Below are positions 7,964 through 16,308 of a stretch of 16,458 nucleotides of DNA, piece by piece (the stretch's first letter is position 1; the number at the start of each line of letters is the position of its first letter). The DNA is from Bacteroidota bacterium (lineage in GTDB: Bacteria; Bacteroidota; Bacteroidia; UKL13-3), in NCBI GenBank assembly GCA_010027395.1, contig RGVD01000031.1:1-16458 (forward strand), read 5' to 3'. The position numbers were made by a program, and so were the translations under genes. Under the pieces are notes generated by a model, which saw only the letters and a list, made by a program, of their open reading frames with translations, ran no database searches and had not been told where the DNA came from.

Positions 7964-9829
7964 TTAGAAAGGACAAGTTGGCAATGTAACAGGGATTAGT
8001 GTTACAGCCCCTCTGTATGATTCTAGTTGTGCAGCTGTTAACGTTGGGCCAGTTAATCCAGTTGGATCTTGGATTTGAGATGGATTGACCATTTCTGGGA
8101 ATAATTTATCTTCCCTTGAGCCTGAAGAACCAACGCCAGTATCATAATAAACTGCAAAACGATAATTAGATCCTGCTAGAAGCGCTGTTGATGGTAGTGT
8201 AATTATATTAAAATTTGTTCCGCCAATACTTTTTACACCAGCAATAACAGTTTGCCAAGGATTACCAGGTATGTTATCAGAAGGGTCAACTTTATGTTGA
8301 GCATTTCCTGTACCCACTATCATATTATTATATACTGTATTATCTACATAATATACTTTAGTTCCAGCAGGGAGCAGAACACTATTACCATTTGAACATC
8401 TAATTAAAACCTTAAAAACCATTTTATTTGGGGAAGGAGTTGATGTGTATGAGGGTGGTGTAGATCCACATAATTCTGTGGGTCCGATAGATTGAAGTGG
8501 TGTTTGGTTACCAGGTTCAAAAAACTGAACAAAATACTTTCTTCCCGCTGTTGGCTTCCAATTATTAAACTCAGTAGTTGTACTCAGATTTGCGCCTGCT
8601 GGAACCGTTATAAACGCACTCTTAACTAAATTTCCTTTAGCAAGTGGATTACTTGTACTTGGGGTATAGATGCATATTAAAAAATTAGATGAATTTTCTG
8701 TGTCATCATTTGTTAAATTTAACGTGAATCTTGTAGAACATGAAACGCTAAAATTTGCAGCCGCCCAAACTGATAAATGGCTTACACTCATTGGTATTTC
8801 CAATTTCCCAGAGCTTGGGTTTTTAATTATGCCTGCAACAGACTCTAGTACCCAATTTTCATCTCCTTCAGATTTTGAATAAATATTTATTGAATCTCCT
8901 TCAACATAAGGAACATCTGTATTTGGGTTAATAGTATTAGGATCCACCTCCATATTTACAACGATAGGTGTACTAAAGTTTTTTACTTCTGTATTTCCTA
9001 TTTTCATATCAATGTTTATCCAACCCGCTGGTGCCAATGTACCCTCTTTTAAATCATTACCACTCGTATCTTGGATATTAGATGTCTCCAATCCTCCTGG
9101 GAATGAGTTTAACGCTTGTTCAGTAGGTGGGAAAAACACTAGTTCTGTTGTTAATGTAGTAGCTGTATCACCTGCTGGTAATTCGATTGGTTTACCATCT
9201 TTATCTTGCAACTGAGTTCCAGTGGGAACTGTCACGATAGCAACTGGCGGAGGCGTACCTCCAGTATTATTAGTTGTATCAGTTTTGATAACAATTGGGG
9301 TAGTGGTTTTTTTCGTAACTGTATCTATGGTAACCGGGGGTGCAGTAGTAGTTACTGTACTTCCTTTTGGTAAATTCGATAAACTAACCATACCTATTTG
9401 AAAATTTGTTGGTTCTGCAGATGTCAACTTAATAGGATATGTTATAGGTAAATAACCATCAGGATCAATATTGACATTGAACTCTATTGGATTGTCGACT
9501 GTAGGATTGATACCATTTCTTAATGATATCAATATTTGGCCTTGCGAAACACTAAATGTTTGAAAACCTCCTGGCGTGTAAATTTGGTAAGCATCCTTAC
9601 CAGAAATAGTAATAGGCACATTACCATTTGGATATTTAGCTGGGTCAACATTTAATCGTGTATTGGTTGTAACATCATATACTTGAATTGTGCTAGGCGG
9701 GGTAGTAGCAGAAGCTTTAATTGATATCTTAAAATCCTTGATTGGATTTTTGCATGTATAGAATACGCTTGTGATACAAGCTATACCTATAGTCAGTATA
9801 ATTACCTTAATTGAATTGTAAATTTTCAT
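7964..9829 (-). CDS. Large probable lipoprotein of unknown function, Thr/Pro-rich linker
   Basis: A 621-residue exported protein. A hydrophobic segment at 7-25 ends in FYTC, so Cys26 is a plausible but non-ideal lipid-attachment site; the following KNPIKDF resembles N-termini of other Bacteroidota lipoproteins. Residues 30-155 look like a beta-rich domain. A Thr/Pro/Val-rich linker spans about 158-206. A beta domain at about 200-357 (from VPTGTQLQDKDGKPI to VSHLSVWAA) vaguely resembles ZU5-like folds. The C-terminal part (360-621) is Cys- and Thr/Asn-containing beta-rich sequence. I do not recognise the family. It starts 4 nt after the stop of the outer-membrane protein gene, so the two form one transcript ended by the 7915-7945 terminator. 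Confidence 0.85.
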   Translation of the reverse strand: MKIYNSIKVIILTIGIACITSVFYTCKNPIKDFKISIKASATTPPSTIQVYDVTTNTRLNVDPAKYPNGNVPITISGKDAYQIYTPGGFQTFSVSQGQILISLRNGINPTVDNPIEFNVNIDPDGYLPITYPIKLTSAEPTNFQIGMVSLSNLPKGSTVTTTAPPVTIDTVTKKTTTPIVIKTDTTNNTGGTPPPVAIVTVPTGTQLQDKDGKPIELPAGDTATTLTTELVFFPPTEQALNSFPGGLETSNIQDTSGNDLKEGTLAPAGWINIDMKIGNTEVKNFSTPIVVNMEVDPNTINPNTDVPYVEGDSINIYSKSEGDENWVLESVAGIIKNPSSGKLEIPMSVSHLSVWAAANFSVSCSTRFTLNLTNDDTENSSNFLICIYTPSTSNPLAKGNLVKSAFITVPAGANLSTTTEFNNWKPTAGRKYFVQFFEPGNQTPLQSIGPTELCGSTPPSYTSTPSPNKMVFKVLIRCSNGNSVLLPAGTKVYYVDNTVYNNMIVGTGNAQHKVDPSDNIPGNPWQTVIAGVKSIGGTNFNIITLPSTALLAGSNYRFAVYYDTGVGSSGSREDKLFPEMVNPSQIQDPTGLTGPTLTAAQLESYRGAVTLIPVTLPTCPF

Positions 9830-9833
9830 AGTT

Positions 9834-10571
9834 TTATTTTGATATTCTTATGTTAATGTTAAGTGATAATCTTGGAAGCCATTGGTTTGGACTCAAATTG
9901 TCTGATAAAACTGTTTTCATGCTTGATGTTGGCTCTAACATTTTTGTACATGAAAAATCAACATTTGGAGAACCCATATAATAAGTACCCATTTCAAATG
10001 AAACACCAACTCTATTCTTTGGAATTGCTCTTCCGAAACCTATACCTATATATGGTGCGATGTTAATACTAGGTTTGATTTCAGCATTTATTTGACCTAC
10101 CTCATCAGGTGGTATATTAATGACACCTTGCAGTGTAGAGTCTCTTAACTGAGCTAATGCCTTAATGTTGCTTAGCATATAAGCCGCTCCTCCCGTTAAT
10201 TTGAAAGCATTTCCAAAAGGATGCCAATCAATATAAGCACCTATTGAGCCCAATACAATATTGGCATTTGCTATTAAATATTGAGGTTTCGCTTTTGAGC
10301 CATTATTATAGGGAAAATCTTTTAAATCATAAGCTAAATAGTTTCCGCCAATTCTGGCAACTAGTTTTCTATTTGCTGTAAGGGTTTTTGATAATTCTAA
10401 ACCAATTCCATTGGTTGTTAAGTTTAAAGAAACTCCCCAAGCATGAGAACCCAACTTATCTTCAACGAGCACACTTGTTGCTGAAACTGGGTTCGTTGAG
10501 GCAGGCTGCTCTTGGGCTTTAACAAATATCCCAATAGTCATGAGTAAAAAAATGGTAGTGATTTTTTTCAT
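9834..10571 (-). CDS. Outer-membrane beta-barrel-like protein of unknown function
   Basis: A 245-residue protein with a clear signal peptide (MKKITTIFLLMTIGIFVKA, cleavage likely after A19 before QEQPAS). The mature sequence alternates polar and hydrophobic residues in short strands separated by turns, for example WGVSLNLTTNGIGLELSKTL, GAYIDWHPFGNAFKLTGGAA and APYIGIGFGRAIPKNRVGVS, and ends in LSLNINIRISK. This is what small 8-to-10-strand outer-membrane barrels look like, but no named family is certain. It is the first gene of a two-gene unit with the lipoprotein gene, 4 nt apart. A joint envelope role, such as the barrel supporting the surface lipoprotein, is inference. Confidence 0.82.
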   Translation of the reverse strand: MKKITTIFLLMTIGIFVKAQEQPASTNPVSATSVLVEDKLGSHAWGVSLNLTTNGIGLELSKTLTANRKLVARIGGNYLAYDLKDFPYNNGSKAKPQYLIANANIVLGSIGAYIDWHPFGNAFKLTGGAAYMLSNIKALAQLRDSTLQGVINIPPDEVGQINAEIKPSINIAPYIGIGFGRAIPKNRVGVSFEMGTYYMGSPNVDFSCTKMLEPTSSMKTVLSDNLSPNQWLPRLSLNINIRISK

Positions 10572-10656
10572 TGGCTTAATAATTTAGTTCAATGGTAATC
10601 AATCGAATGTTAATTAACAAGTTAAATTTTAAATTAATATAAATCTTAATGTTTAT

Positions 10657-10684
10657 TTTACATTGAGAATTTGAGCAATGTAAA
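10657..10684. promoter_or_regulatory. 9-bp inverted repeat in the divergent OMP/typA spacer
   Basis: TTTACATTG (10657-10665) and CAATGTAAA (10676-10684) are perfect inverted arms around a 10-nt spacer. The site lies 85 nt upstream of the outer-membrane protein start and about 140 nt upstream of typA. The arm spacing is about two helical turns, as in operators for dimeric regulators. No T-tract follows, so a terminator is less likely. Confidence 0.4.
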
Positions 10685-10793
10685 CAATTAATAGCTTGTG
10701 CCAAACCAACAATTCAGTAAGAAAAATTTTTTATAAATAAATTTGATAACATATTAAATTGCTATATATCGAGGTTTTACAAAATGTTTAACC

Positions 10794-10801
10794 TACTTTT
10801 G
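10794..10801 (+). promoter_or_regulatory. Candidate typA promoter -7 box
   Basis: TACTTTTG followed by C matches the Bacteroidota -7 consensus TAnnTTTG exactly and ends 20 nt before the typA ATG. No good TTTG -33 element is seen at the standard distance. Transcription would start near 10807, giving a very short leader. Confidence 0.55.
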
Positions 10802-10821
10802 CAGCCGTTTTTAATAAGATA

Positions 10822-12633
10822 ATGCAGAAAATCAGAAATATAGCTATAATAGCTCACGTTGATCACGGGAAAACAACTTTGGTCGACAAAATTTTACATC
10901 AAACTCAACTTTTTAGAGAAAATCAACAAACTGGGGATTTAATTTTAGACAACAATGATCTTGAAAGAGAGCGTGGTATTACCATTTTGGCAAAGAACAT
11001 TTCAGTTCAATACAAGGACACTAAAATCAACATTATAGATACACCTGGTCACGCAGATTTTGGTGGAGAAGTTGAAAGAGTTTTAAATATGGCTGATGGT
11101 GTGCTATTGTTAGTAGATGCTTTTGAGGGACCAATGCCTCAAACACGTTTTGTGCTCCAGAAAGCGCTTGCTCTTGGCAAAAAACCAATTGTTGTCATAA
11201 ATAAAGTTGATAAACCAAATTGTCGTCCAGATGAGATTCATGATCAAGTATTTGATTTGTTTTTTAACCTAGATGCCACTGAAGAACAATTGAATTTCCA
11301 TACGATTTATGGTAGCTCAAAACAAGGATGGATGGGCAGTGACTGGAAAAACCCAACTACTGATTTCACCCAACTATTGGATGATATTTTAGCTGAAATC
11401 CCTGCACCTCATGTAGAGGAAGGAACCTTGCAGATGCAGATAACATCGTTGGATTATTCTTCATTTACAGGTCGTATTGCTATTGGACGTATTTTACGTG
11501 GAAGCATCAAAGTAAACCAACCAATAAGTTTGGTAAAACGTGATGGTTCGATTCAAAAATCACGTGTAAAAGAACTATATACTTTTGAAGGTCTTGGCAA
11601 AAGAAAGGTTGAAGAGGCCTTTGGTGGAGATATAGCTGCAGTAATGGGTATCGAAGGTTTTGAAATAGGTGATACCATTGCTGATTTTGATAATCCTGAA
11701 GGTTTGATTCCAATTAATATTGATGAGCCGACCATGAATATGTTGTTTTGTATTAACAACTCTCCATTCTTTGGTAAAGAAGGGAAGTTTGTTACTTCTC
11801 GTCACTTAAGAGATAGGTTATTTAAAGAGTTGGAGAAAAATCTTGCTTTAAGAGTAGAAGAAACTAATGCTGCCGATTCTTACCTAGTTTTTGGACGCGG
11901 TATTCTGCACTTATCAGTGCTTATCGAAACCATGAGACGCGAAGGATATGAATTGCAAGTAGGACAGCCTCAAGTAATCATAAAAGAAATAGATGGTGTA
12001 AAATGTGAGCCTATGGAAGTGCTTACCGTAGATGTTCCACTTGAATCTTCTGGAAAAGTTATTGAATTGGTTAGTCAACGTAAGGGAGATATGGTAGTGA
12101 TGGAACCAAAAGGTGATTTAACCCATTTAGAGTTTGAAATTCCGTCACGTGGTATTATTGGATTGCGTAACAATGTGCTAACAGCCACTGCAGGAGAGGC
12201 TATCATGGCACATAGATTCAAAGCTTTCGAACCTTGGAAAGGACCTATTCCTAGTAGAGGTGCTGGTGTTATGATATCAGGTGAACAAGGAACAGCAATT
12301 GCCTACTCTATCGATAAATTACAAGACAGAGGAAGTTTCTTTGTTGAAGCTGGTGACGAAATATACATGGGTCAAATCATAGGTGAAAATAACCGTCAAG
12401 ATGATTTAGTTGTAAATATTACTAAAGAGAAAAAACTTACCAATATGCGTGCTTCTGGTAGTGATGATAAAACACGTATTGCACCAAAAATCAACTTCTC
12501 GCTTGAAGAGTGCATGGAGTATATTCAAGGAGATGAATACGTTGAAATCACGCCACAATCTCTTCGTTTACGTAAAATTCATTTGAACGAAAACGACCGT
12601 AAGAGGTTCAAGAATTCTATATCCTCATCATAA
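10822..12633 (+). CDS. typA: Ribosome-associated translational GTPase TypA/BipA
   Basis: A 603-residue translation-factor GTPase of the EF-G/LepA superfamily. G1 is AHVDHGKTTL (11-20), G2 contains RERGITI (49-55), G3 is DTPGHADF (73-80) and G4 is NKVD (127-130). The EF-Tu-like domain 2, EF-G-like domains and the BipA-specific C-terminal domain follow; the end SLEECMEYIQGDEYVEITP...RKIHL is typical of TypA. TypA binds the ribosome and is linked to 50S assembly and to growth under cold or other stress. Length is normal and no lesion is seen. The gene stands alone, with its own candidate promoter and a strong terminator after it. Confidence 0.97.
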   Translation: MQKIRNIAIIAHVDHGKTTLVDKILHQTQLFRENQQTGDLILDNNDLERERGITILAKNISVQYKDTKINIIDTPGHADFGGEVERVLNMADGVLLLVDAFEGPMPQTRFVLQKALALGKKPIVVINKVDKPNCRPDEIHDQVFDLFFNLDATEEQLNFHTIYGSSKQGWMGSDWKNPTTDFTQLLDDILAEIPAPHVEEGTLQMQITSLDYSSFTGRIAIGRILRGSIKVNQPISLVKRDGSIQKSRVKELYTFEGLGKRKVEEAFGGDIAAVMGIEGFEIGDTIADFDNPEGLIPINIDEPTMNMLFCINNSPFFGKEGKFVTSRHLRDRLFKELEKNLALRVEETNAADSYLVFGRGILHLSVLIETMRREGYELQVGQPQVIIKEIDGVKCEPMEVLTVDVPLESSGKVIELVSQRKGDMVVMEPKGDLTHLEFEIPSRGIIGLRNNVLTATAGEAIMAHRFKAFEPWKGPIPSRGAGVMISGEQGTAIAYSIDKLQDRGSFFVEAGDEIYMGQIIGENNRQDDLVVNITKEKKLTNMRASGSDDKTRIAPKINFSLEECMEYIQGDEYVEITPQSLRLRKIHLNENDRKRFKNSISSS

Positions 12634-12658
12634 TTAATAAGGCAATAGGGGCCTTTCT

Positions 12659-12710
12659 GAAGGGATTTTATTATTGTTGAAAATCAATTAATAAAATCCC
12701 TTCTTTTATT
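12659..12710 (+). terminator. Strong intrinsic terminator after typA
   Basis: GAAGGGATTTTATTA (12659-12673) and TAATAAAATCCCTTC (12689-12703) form a perfect 15-bp stem with a 15-nt loop that can itself pair TTGA/TCAA. TTTTATT follows. It begins 25 nt after the typA stop and ends before thyA, separating the two transcripts. Confidence 0.9.
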
Positions 12711-12739
12711 TAGTAATTCGTATTCGCAATTTAGAGAAT

Positions 12740-13534
12740 ATGAACCAATACGAACAACTTCTAAAACACATTTACGAAAATGGTACCTTTAAATCAGACC
12801 GAACAGGCACTGGGACCAAAAGTATCTTCGGTGCCCAATTGCGTTTTAATCTCAAAGATGGCTTTCCATTAATTACTAGCAAAAAGGTTCATTTAAAATC
12901 AATTATTTATGAGCTATTATGGTTTATTAAAGGTGAAACCAATACGAAATATTTAAAGGATAATGGTGTAAGTATTTGGGATGAATGGGCTGATGAAAAT
13001 GGAGAATTAGGTCCCGTTTATGGCTACCAATGGCGCAGTTGGCCAAGTTCTGACGGAAAACATATCGACCAATTAACAGAACTTATTGAAACCATTAAGA
13101 AAAATCCAGATAGCAGAAGAATGATCGTAAGTGCTTGGAACGTGGCTGATTTGCCCAAAATGGCTCTTATGCCATGCCATGCATTTTTTCAGTTTTATGT
13201 GGCAGATGGTAAACTTAGTTGCCAGTTATACCAAAGAAGTGCTGATATGTTTTTAGGTGTGCCTTTTAATATTGCAAGCTATGCCTTACTAACTTTGATG
13301 ATTGCCCAGGTATGCGGATTAGAGGCAGGAGATTTTGTGCATACTTTTGGTGATGCACATATATATAGTAACCATTTTGAACAAGTAGAGTTACAATTAT
13401 CAAGAGAGACTCGACCATATCCAACTATGAAAGTCGAATCAAATGTAAAATCCATTTTTGAATTTGACTATGGAGATTTTACACTTGAGGGATATGACCC
13501 ACATCCTGCAATAAAAGGAAAAGTGGCTATTTAA
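12740..13534 (+). CDS. thyA: Thymidylate synthase ThyA
   Basis: A 264-residue ThyA, the same length as the E. coli enzyme, converting dUMP and methylene-tetrahydrofolate to dTMP and dihydrofolate. Catalytic Cys146 (MPCHAFF), R126-R127, R166, D169 and N177 (RSADMFLGVPFN) occupy the E. coli positions. The dUMP-binding DAHIYSNH is present. The start at 12740 (MNQYEQLLKHIYENG) is standard. The gene converges on the transglycosylase gene: the two stop codons are 4 nt apart and lie inside a 12-bp palindrome TTAATGCATTAA (13531-13542), with no hairpin terminator between them. The transcripts therefore probably overlap tail to tail. The dihydrofolate reductase gene often found beside thyA is absent here. 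Confidence 0.98.
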   Translation: MNQYEQLLKHIYENGTFKSDRTGTGTKSIFGAQLRFNLKDGFPLITSKKVHLKSIIYELLWFIKGETNTKYLKDNGVSIWDEWADENGELGPVYGYQWRSWPSSDGKHIDQLTELIETIKKNPDSRRMIVSAWNVADLPKMALMPCHAFFQFYVADGKLSCQLYQRSADMFLGVPFNIASYALLTLMIAQVCGLEAGDFVHTFGDAHIYSNHFEQVELQLSRETRPYPTMKVESNVKSIFEFDYGDFTLEGYDPHPAIKGKVAI

Positions 13535-13538
13535 TGCA

Positions 13539-14012
13539 TTAATTTGCTATTGGTTCCAATTGCTCATTAATATCAAAGAAATCATCTTCAGGCTTGATAG
13601 TATCCACCACATTCGTGTCGTTTTTGTAAATATACTTCTTGGCAAGACCAGTTATATTAACGTGAGGTGTCAAACCAATGGTGTCTTCTGGCATAATAAC
13701 TTGTCTTGCCAACATCAGATTAGTTAGGAAACGATAACTTCTTTCTATCCAGGGTTTAGAGGTGCCATCGCTATTAAAACGCCACATAAAATCCTTCGGT
13801 CTTGGAATAATAGATGCTAGGTACAAACATTCACTAAGTGTTAAATCAATAGGTTTCTTTTTGAAATAAAACTGAGATGCTTCACCAATACCGTAAACAT
13901 TAGGTCCCCATTCAATAATGTTCAAATACACCTCAAACATTCTATCCTTAGGGACTATAAAATTATTTTCAAGAATATATACCAAAAGAATTTCTTGAAG
14001 TTTGCGAGCCAT
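13539..14012 (-). pseudogene. AsmA-like/GT51 transglycosylase, C-terminal part of a broken gene
   Basis: A 157-codon frame holding the second half of a GT51 peptidoglycan glycosyltransferase domain. Homology starts a few codons before the listed ATG, at REKT (about 14024), then RKLQEILLVYILE, KDRMFEVYLNIIEWGPNVYGIG and LASIIPRP, which correspond to the later conserved GT51 motifs. The tail after about residue 105 is a variable C-terminus. The ATG at 14012 is an internal methionine, not a true start. Without the first catalytic glutamate, which lies in the upstream frame, this fragment cannot polymerise lipid II. The two frames join if about 49 missing bases are restored near 14025. The conserved state of both halves suggests a recent lesion or a sequence artefact. 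Confidence 0.88.
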
Positions 14013-15565
14013 TGTTTTCTCTCGAGTTTAAACTTACCAGTTTTTATATTTTTAGAGATAGATTGTCTGAATGCCTCTGTCACAAAACCCCTATGGTAAT
14101 AAAAAGAGGGGTCCTCGGTAGTCAAGATACATTTCTTTAAAAATGGTGATATTAAATCCACACTTGTAAAATTAGGGTTTTCAGGTCCTATCAATAAAGG
14201 TCTCATAGGTCTGCCATTCTCAAAAGGTGTATATACAAAAGTTGCATTCAACTTTGCAAGATTGGCCTCGCCATATTTCAATATTTTGAAATTGTCCTTG
14301 TCCAGGGTGCTATTAAAAATAAGCTTATTAGGATCATCATTAAAATAAGCAAAATCCAAACGATAAGTAAAACTTCCCTCTGTTTGCATGCCTTTCAACT
14401 CGTCAAACAAGCCGTTTGGTAGAGAGTTAATGAAATCTTGGGCATTTAACTTTTCAGTAGCAATGTTTAAATAAAAATTGTACTTGTTAAACATCCTTGG
14501 CACGGCACCTGAACTTTTGCTCAGTTCAAACCATGGTTTATTTTGAGATTCTTCAAGTTTGAAATACGGGTGGAATATTATTTTGTTAAATCTTACCGTA
14601 CTTGAACTATCCAATGAAATAAAATCTGCTCCAAACAAATAGGCATAATAAATTTCTGCATCTTCAATAATCACATCCTTTTTTGAAATTTTTGGATGAT
14701 TAAGCAAAAGGTTTTTTATAGAGGCAAAGCCATCTACCTTTAAAACATCATCTTTAAAAGTAATGCCATTCAATTGAAGTCTTATACTATCAAAGCCAGC
14801 CTTTAAATTAAATTTTTCATCTATAACTGGAATGTGAACAGTTCCTGAATCCTCTCTGAAAAAAGTAACATCGGCTCTTTCATTACTTGCATCAGCATAA
14901 CCCGATATTTTCCAAAGTTGCTTGTTATCATTTGAGTTGACTTCGATACTCGATTCAATCTTGTTGTTATCCAACTCCATTTTGGTCATGTTGAATTCCG
15001 ATTTCATTCCGTCATCATCAACAAGAAGCTTGAAATTAATGATAGAAACATTATTTGGCACCTGCTTCAAGATTTTCCTAATCAACTTATAGGCTAATTT
15101 AGAATAATTTAATTTCTCGTTTGCTTGGTCGTTTTTATGGCTTGAAACGCTATCTTGTTGTGCCCTGAAAAAGTTGTTATAATTACTACTGTCTCCTTCC
15201 TTGACCAATTGAATAAACCCTTCCTTTATTTCAATTTCTTTTAACCTGATTTCACCAGTCAGTAATGAGAGAAGTCTAACATTTGCATTAAATTCATTTA
15301 ATCTAATTAGGGTATCTTTATTACTGGGTATGAGCGATATTTTACCTAAGTGAATTCCACTTAAACCAGAGAAACCATGCTCTTGAACTCGAAGATTGAC
15401 ATCATACTTCTCCCTTAATTTATCACTCAACTTTAAAATGGCCTTTTCCAATATTAAATTTCTGAAAAGCAGGTATAGTGAAAAAGCTACTATAACTGAG
15501 GCAAAAAACACCTTAGTTGAAATAGAGAAAATGCGTCTGATTTTGTATTTATTTAGTTTAGGCAA
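13955..15565 (-). pseudogene. AsmA-like/GT51 transglycosylase, N-terminal part of a broken gene
   Basis: A 536-codon frame. A membrane anchor (about 13-35) is followed by a long AsmA-like periplasmic region (about 40-440: LRVQEHGFSGLSGIHLGKIS, LLTGEIRLKEIEIKEG). The first GT51 motif is TTEDPSFYYHRGF, with catalytic E484 and H491. Homology stops at K513 (KTGKFK), after which 23 unrelated residues precede the stop. The expected RGGSTITxQLxKN motif is missing. Such enzymes polymerise lipid II glycan strands at the inner membrane. The only in-frame start is TTG at 15565. ATGs at 15570 and further upstream are one base out of frame, so a single-base loss in a T-run there is possible. frr ends 29 nt upstream. 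Confidence 0.87.
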
Positions 15566-15594
15566 AACATTATAGGGTAAATCATTTTATAAAA

Positions 15595-16161
15595 TCAAAT
15601 TTGCATGATTTCAGTCTCTTTTATGGCCAATAATTCTTCAATTTTTTTAATAAAACTGTCAGTGGTTTTCTGAACACTTGCCTCACCGGTCTTAGCTTCA
15701 TCTTCTGGTAATCCTTCTTTTTGAAGTTTCTTGATGGCTTCGTTTACGTCTTTGCGGATATTTCTTACAGCAACCTTAGCTGTTTCAGATTCTCCTTTTA
15801 CTTTTTTAACAATTTCACGTCTTCTTTCTTCAGTTAATGGAGGTAATACCACTCTAATAATACTACCATCATTACTTGGGTTAAAGCCCAAGTTAGATAT
15901 AATGATTCCTTTTTCAATAGCTTGTAACATGTTTTTCTCCCATGGCTGAATAACAATACTTTTAGCATCAGGTGTATTGATATTTCCGACTTGACTAATG
16001 GGGACCAAATCGCCATAATATTCAACCTTTACACTATCTAACATGCTCGGGTGTGCTTTCCCTGCACGGATTTTACTGAATTCCATTTGGGCATGGTCAA
16101 CTGCTTTTTCCATAGCATCTTTCAAACCATCTAAAACTGATTTTAAACGTGGGTCACTCAT
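15595..16161 (-). CDS. frr: Ribosome recycling factor
   Basis: A 188-residue RRF, close to the 185 of E. coli, which with EF-G splits post-termination ribosomes. The three-helix-bundle sequence is clear: FSKIRAGKAHPSMLDSVKVE (conserved R32), the domain II hinge YYGDLVPISQVGNI, then IVIQPWEKNMLQAIEKGI, LPPLTEERRREIVKKVKGE and AVRNIRKDVNE. I chose the ATG at 16161 (MSDPRLKS); the frame extends four codons to a TTG but ATG is the better start. The transglycosylase gene lies 29 nt downstream on the same strand, possibly co-transcribed. pyrH, a frequent frr neighbour in Bacteroidota, is not visible here. Confidence 0.97.
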   Translation of the reverse strand: MSDPRLKSVLDGLKDAMEKAVDHAQMEFSKIRAGKAHPSMLDSVKVEYYGDLVPISQVGNINTPDAKSIVIQPWEKNMLQAIEKGIIISNLGFNPSNDGSIIRVVLPPLTEERRREIVKKVKGESETAKVAVRNIRKDVNEAIKKLQKEGLPEDEAKTGEASVQKTTDSFIKKIEELLAIKETEIMQI

Positions 16162-16184
16162 AATTTGTGTCAAAAAATTTCACG

Positions 16185-16192
16185 CAAAGTAA
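16185..16192 (-). promoter_or_regulatory. Candidate frr promoter -7 box
   Basis: On the minus strand TTACTTTG, followed by C, differs from TAnnTTTG at one base and sits 23 nt upstream of the frr ATG. No -33 TTTG is seen at the usual spacing, so the call rests on position and the TTTGC core. Confidence 0.35.
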
Positions 16193-16308
16193 TAAAAATT
16201 GCAAGTATTCTAAGCAGTAAAATCAAGATTTTATTGAGATATTTATTATTAATTTCATGTAGCTATAAATAAATAATGGCCATTAATAATTAATTTGTAG
16301 ACATACTA

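Noticed and set aside
13955..14026. Programmed ribosomal frameshifting joining the two transglycosylase frames
   Set aside because: A shift would not restore the missing 16-17 conserved residues, and no convincing slippery site with a downstream structure is seen at the junction.
16162..16173. Extension of frr to a TTG start at 16173
   Set aside because: The ATG at 16161 gives a normal-length RRF, and the TTG lies within the presumed 5' leader.
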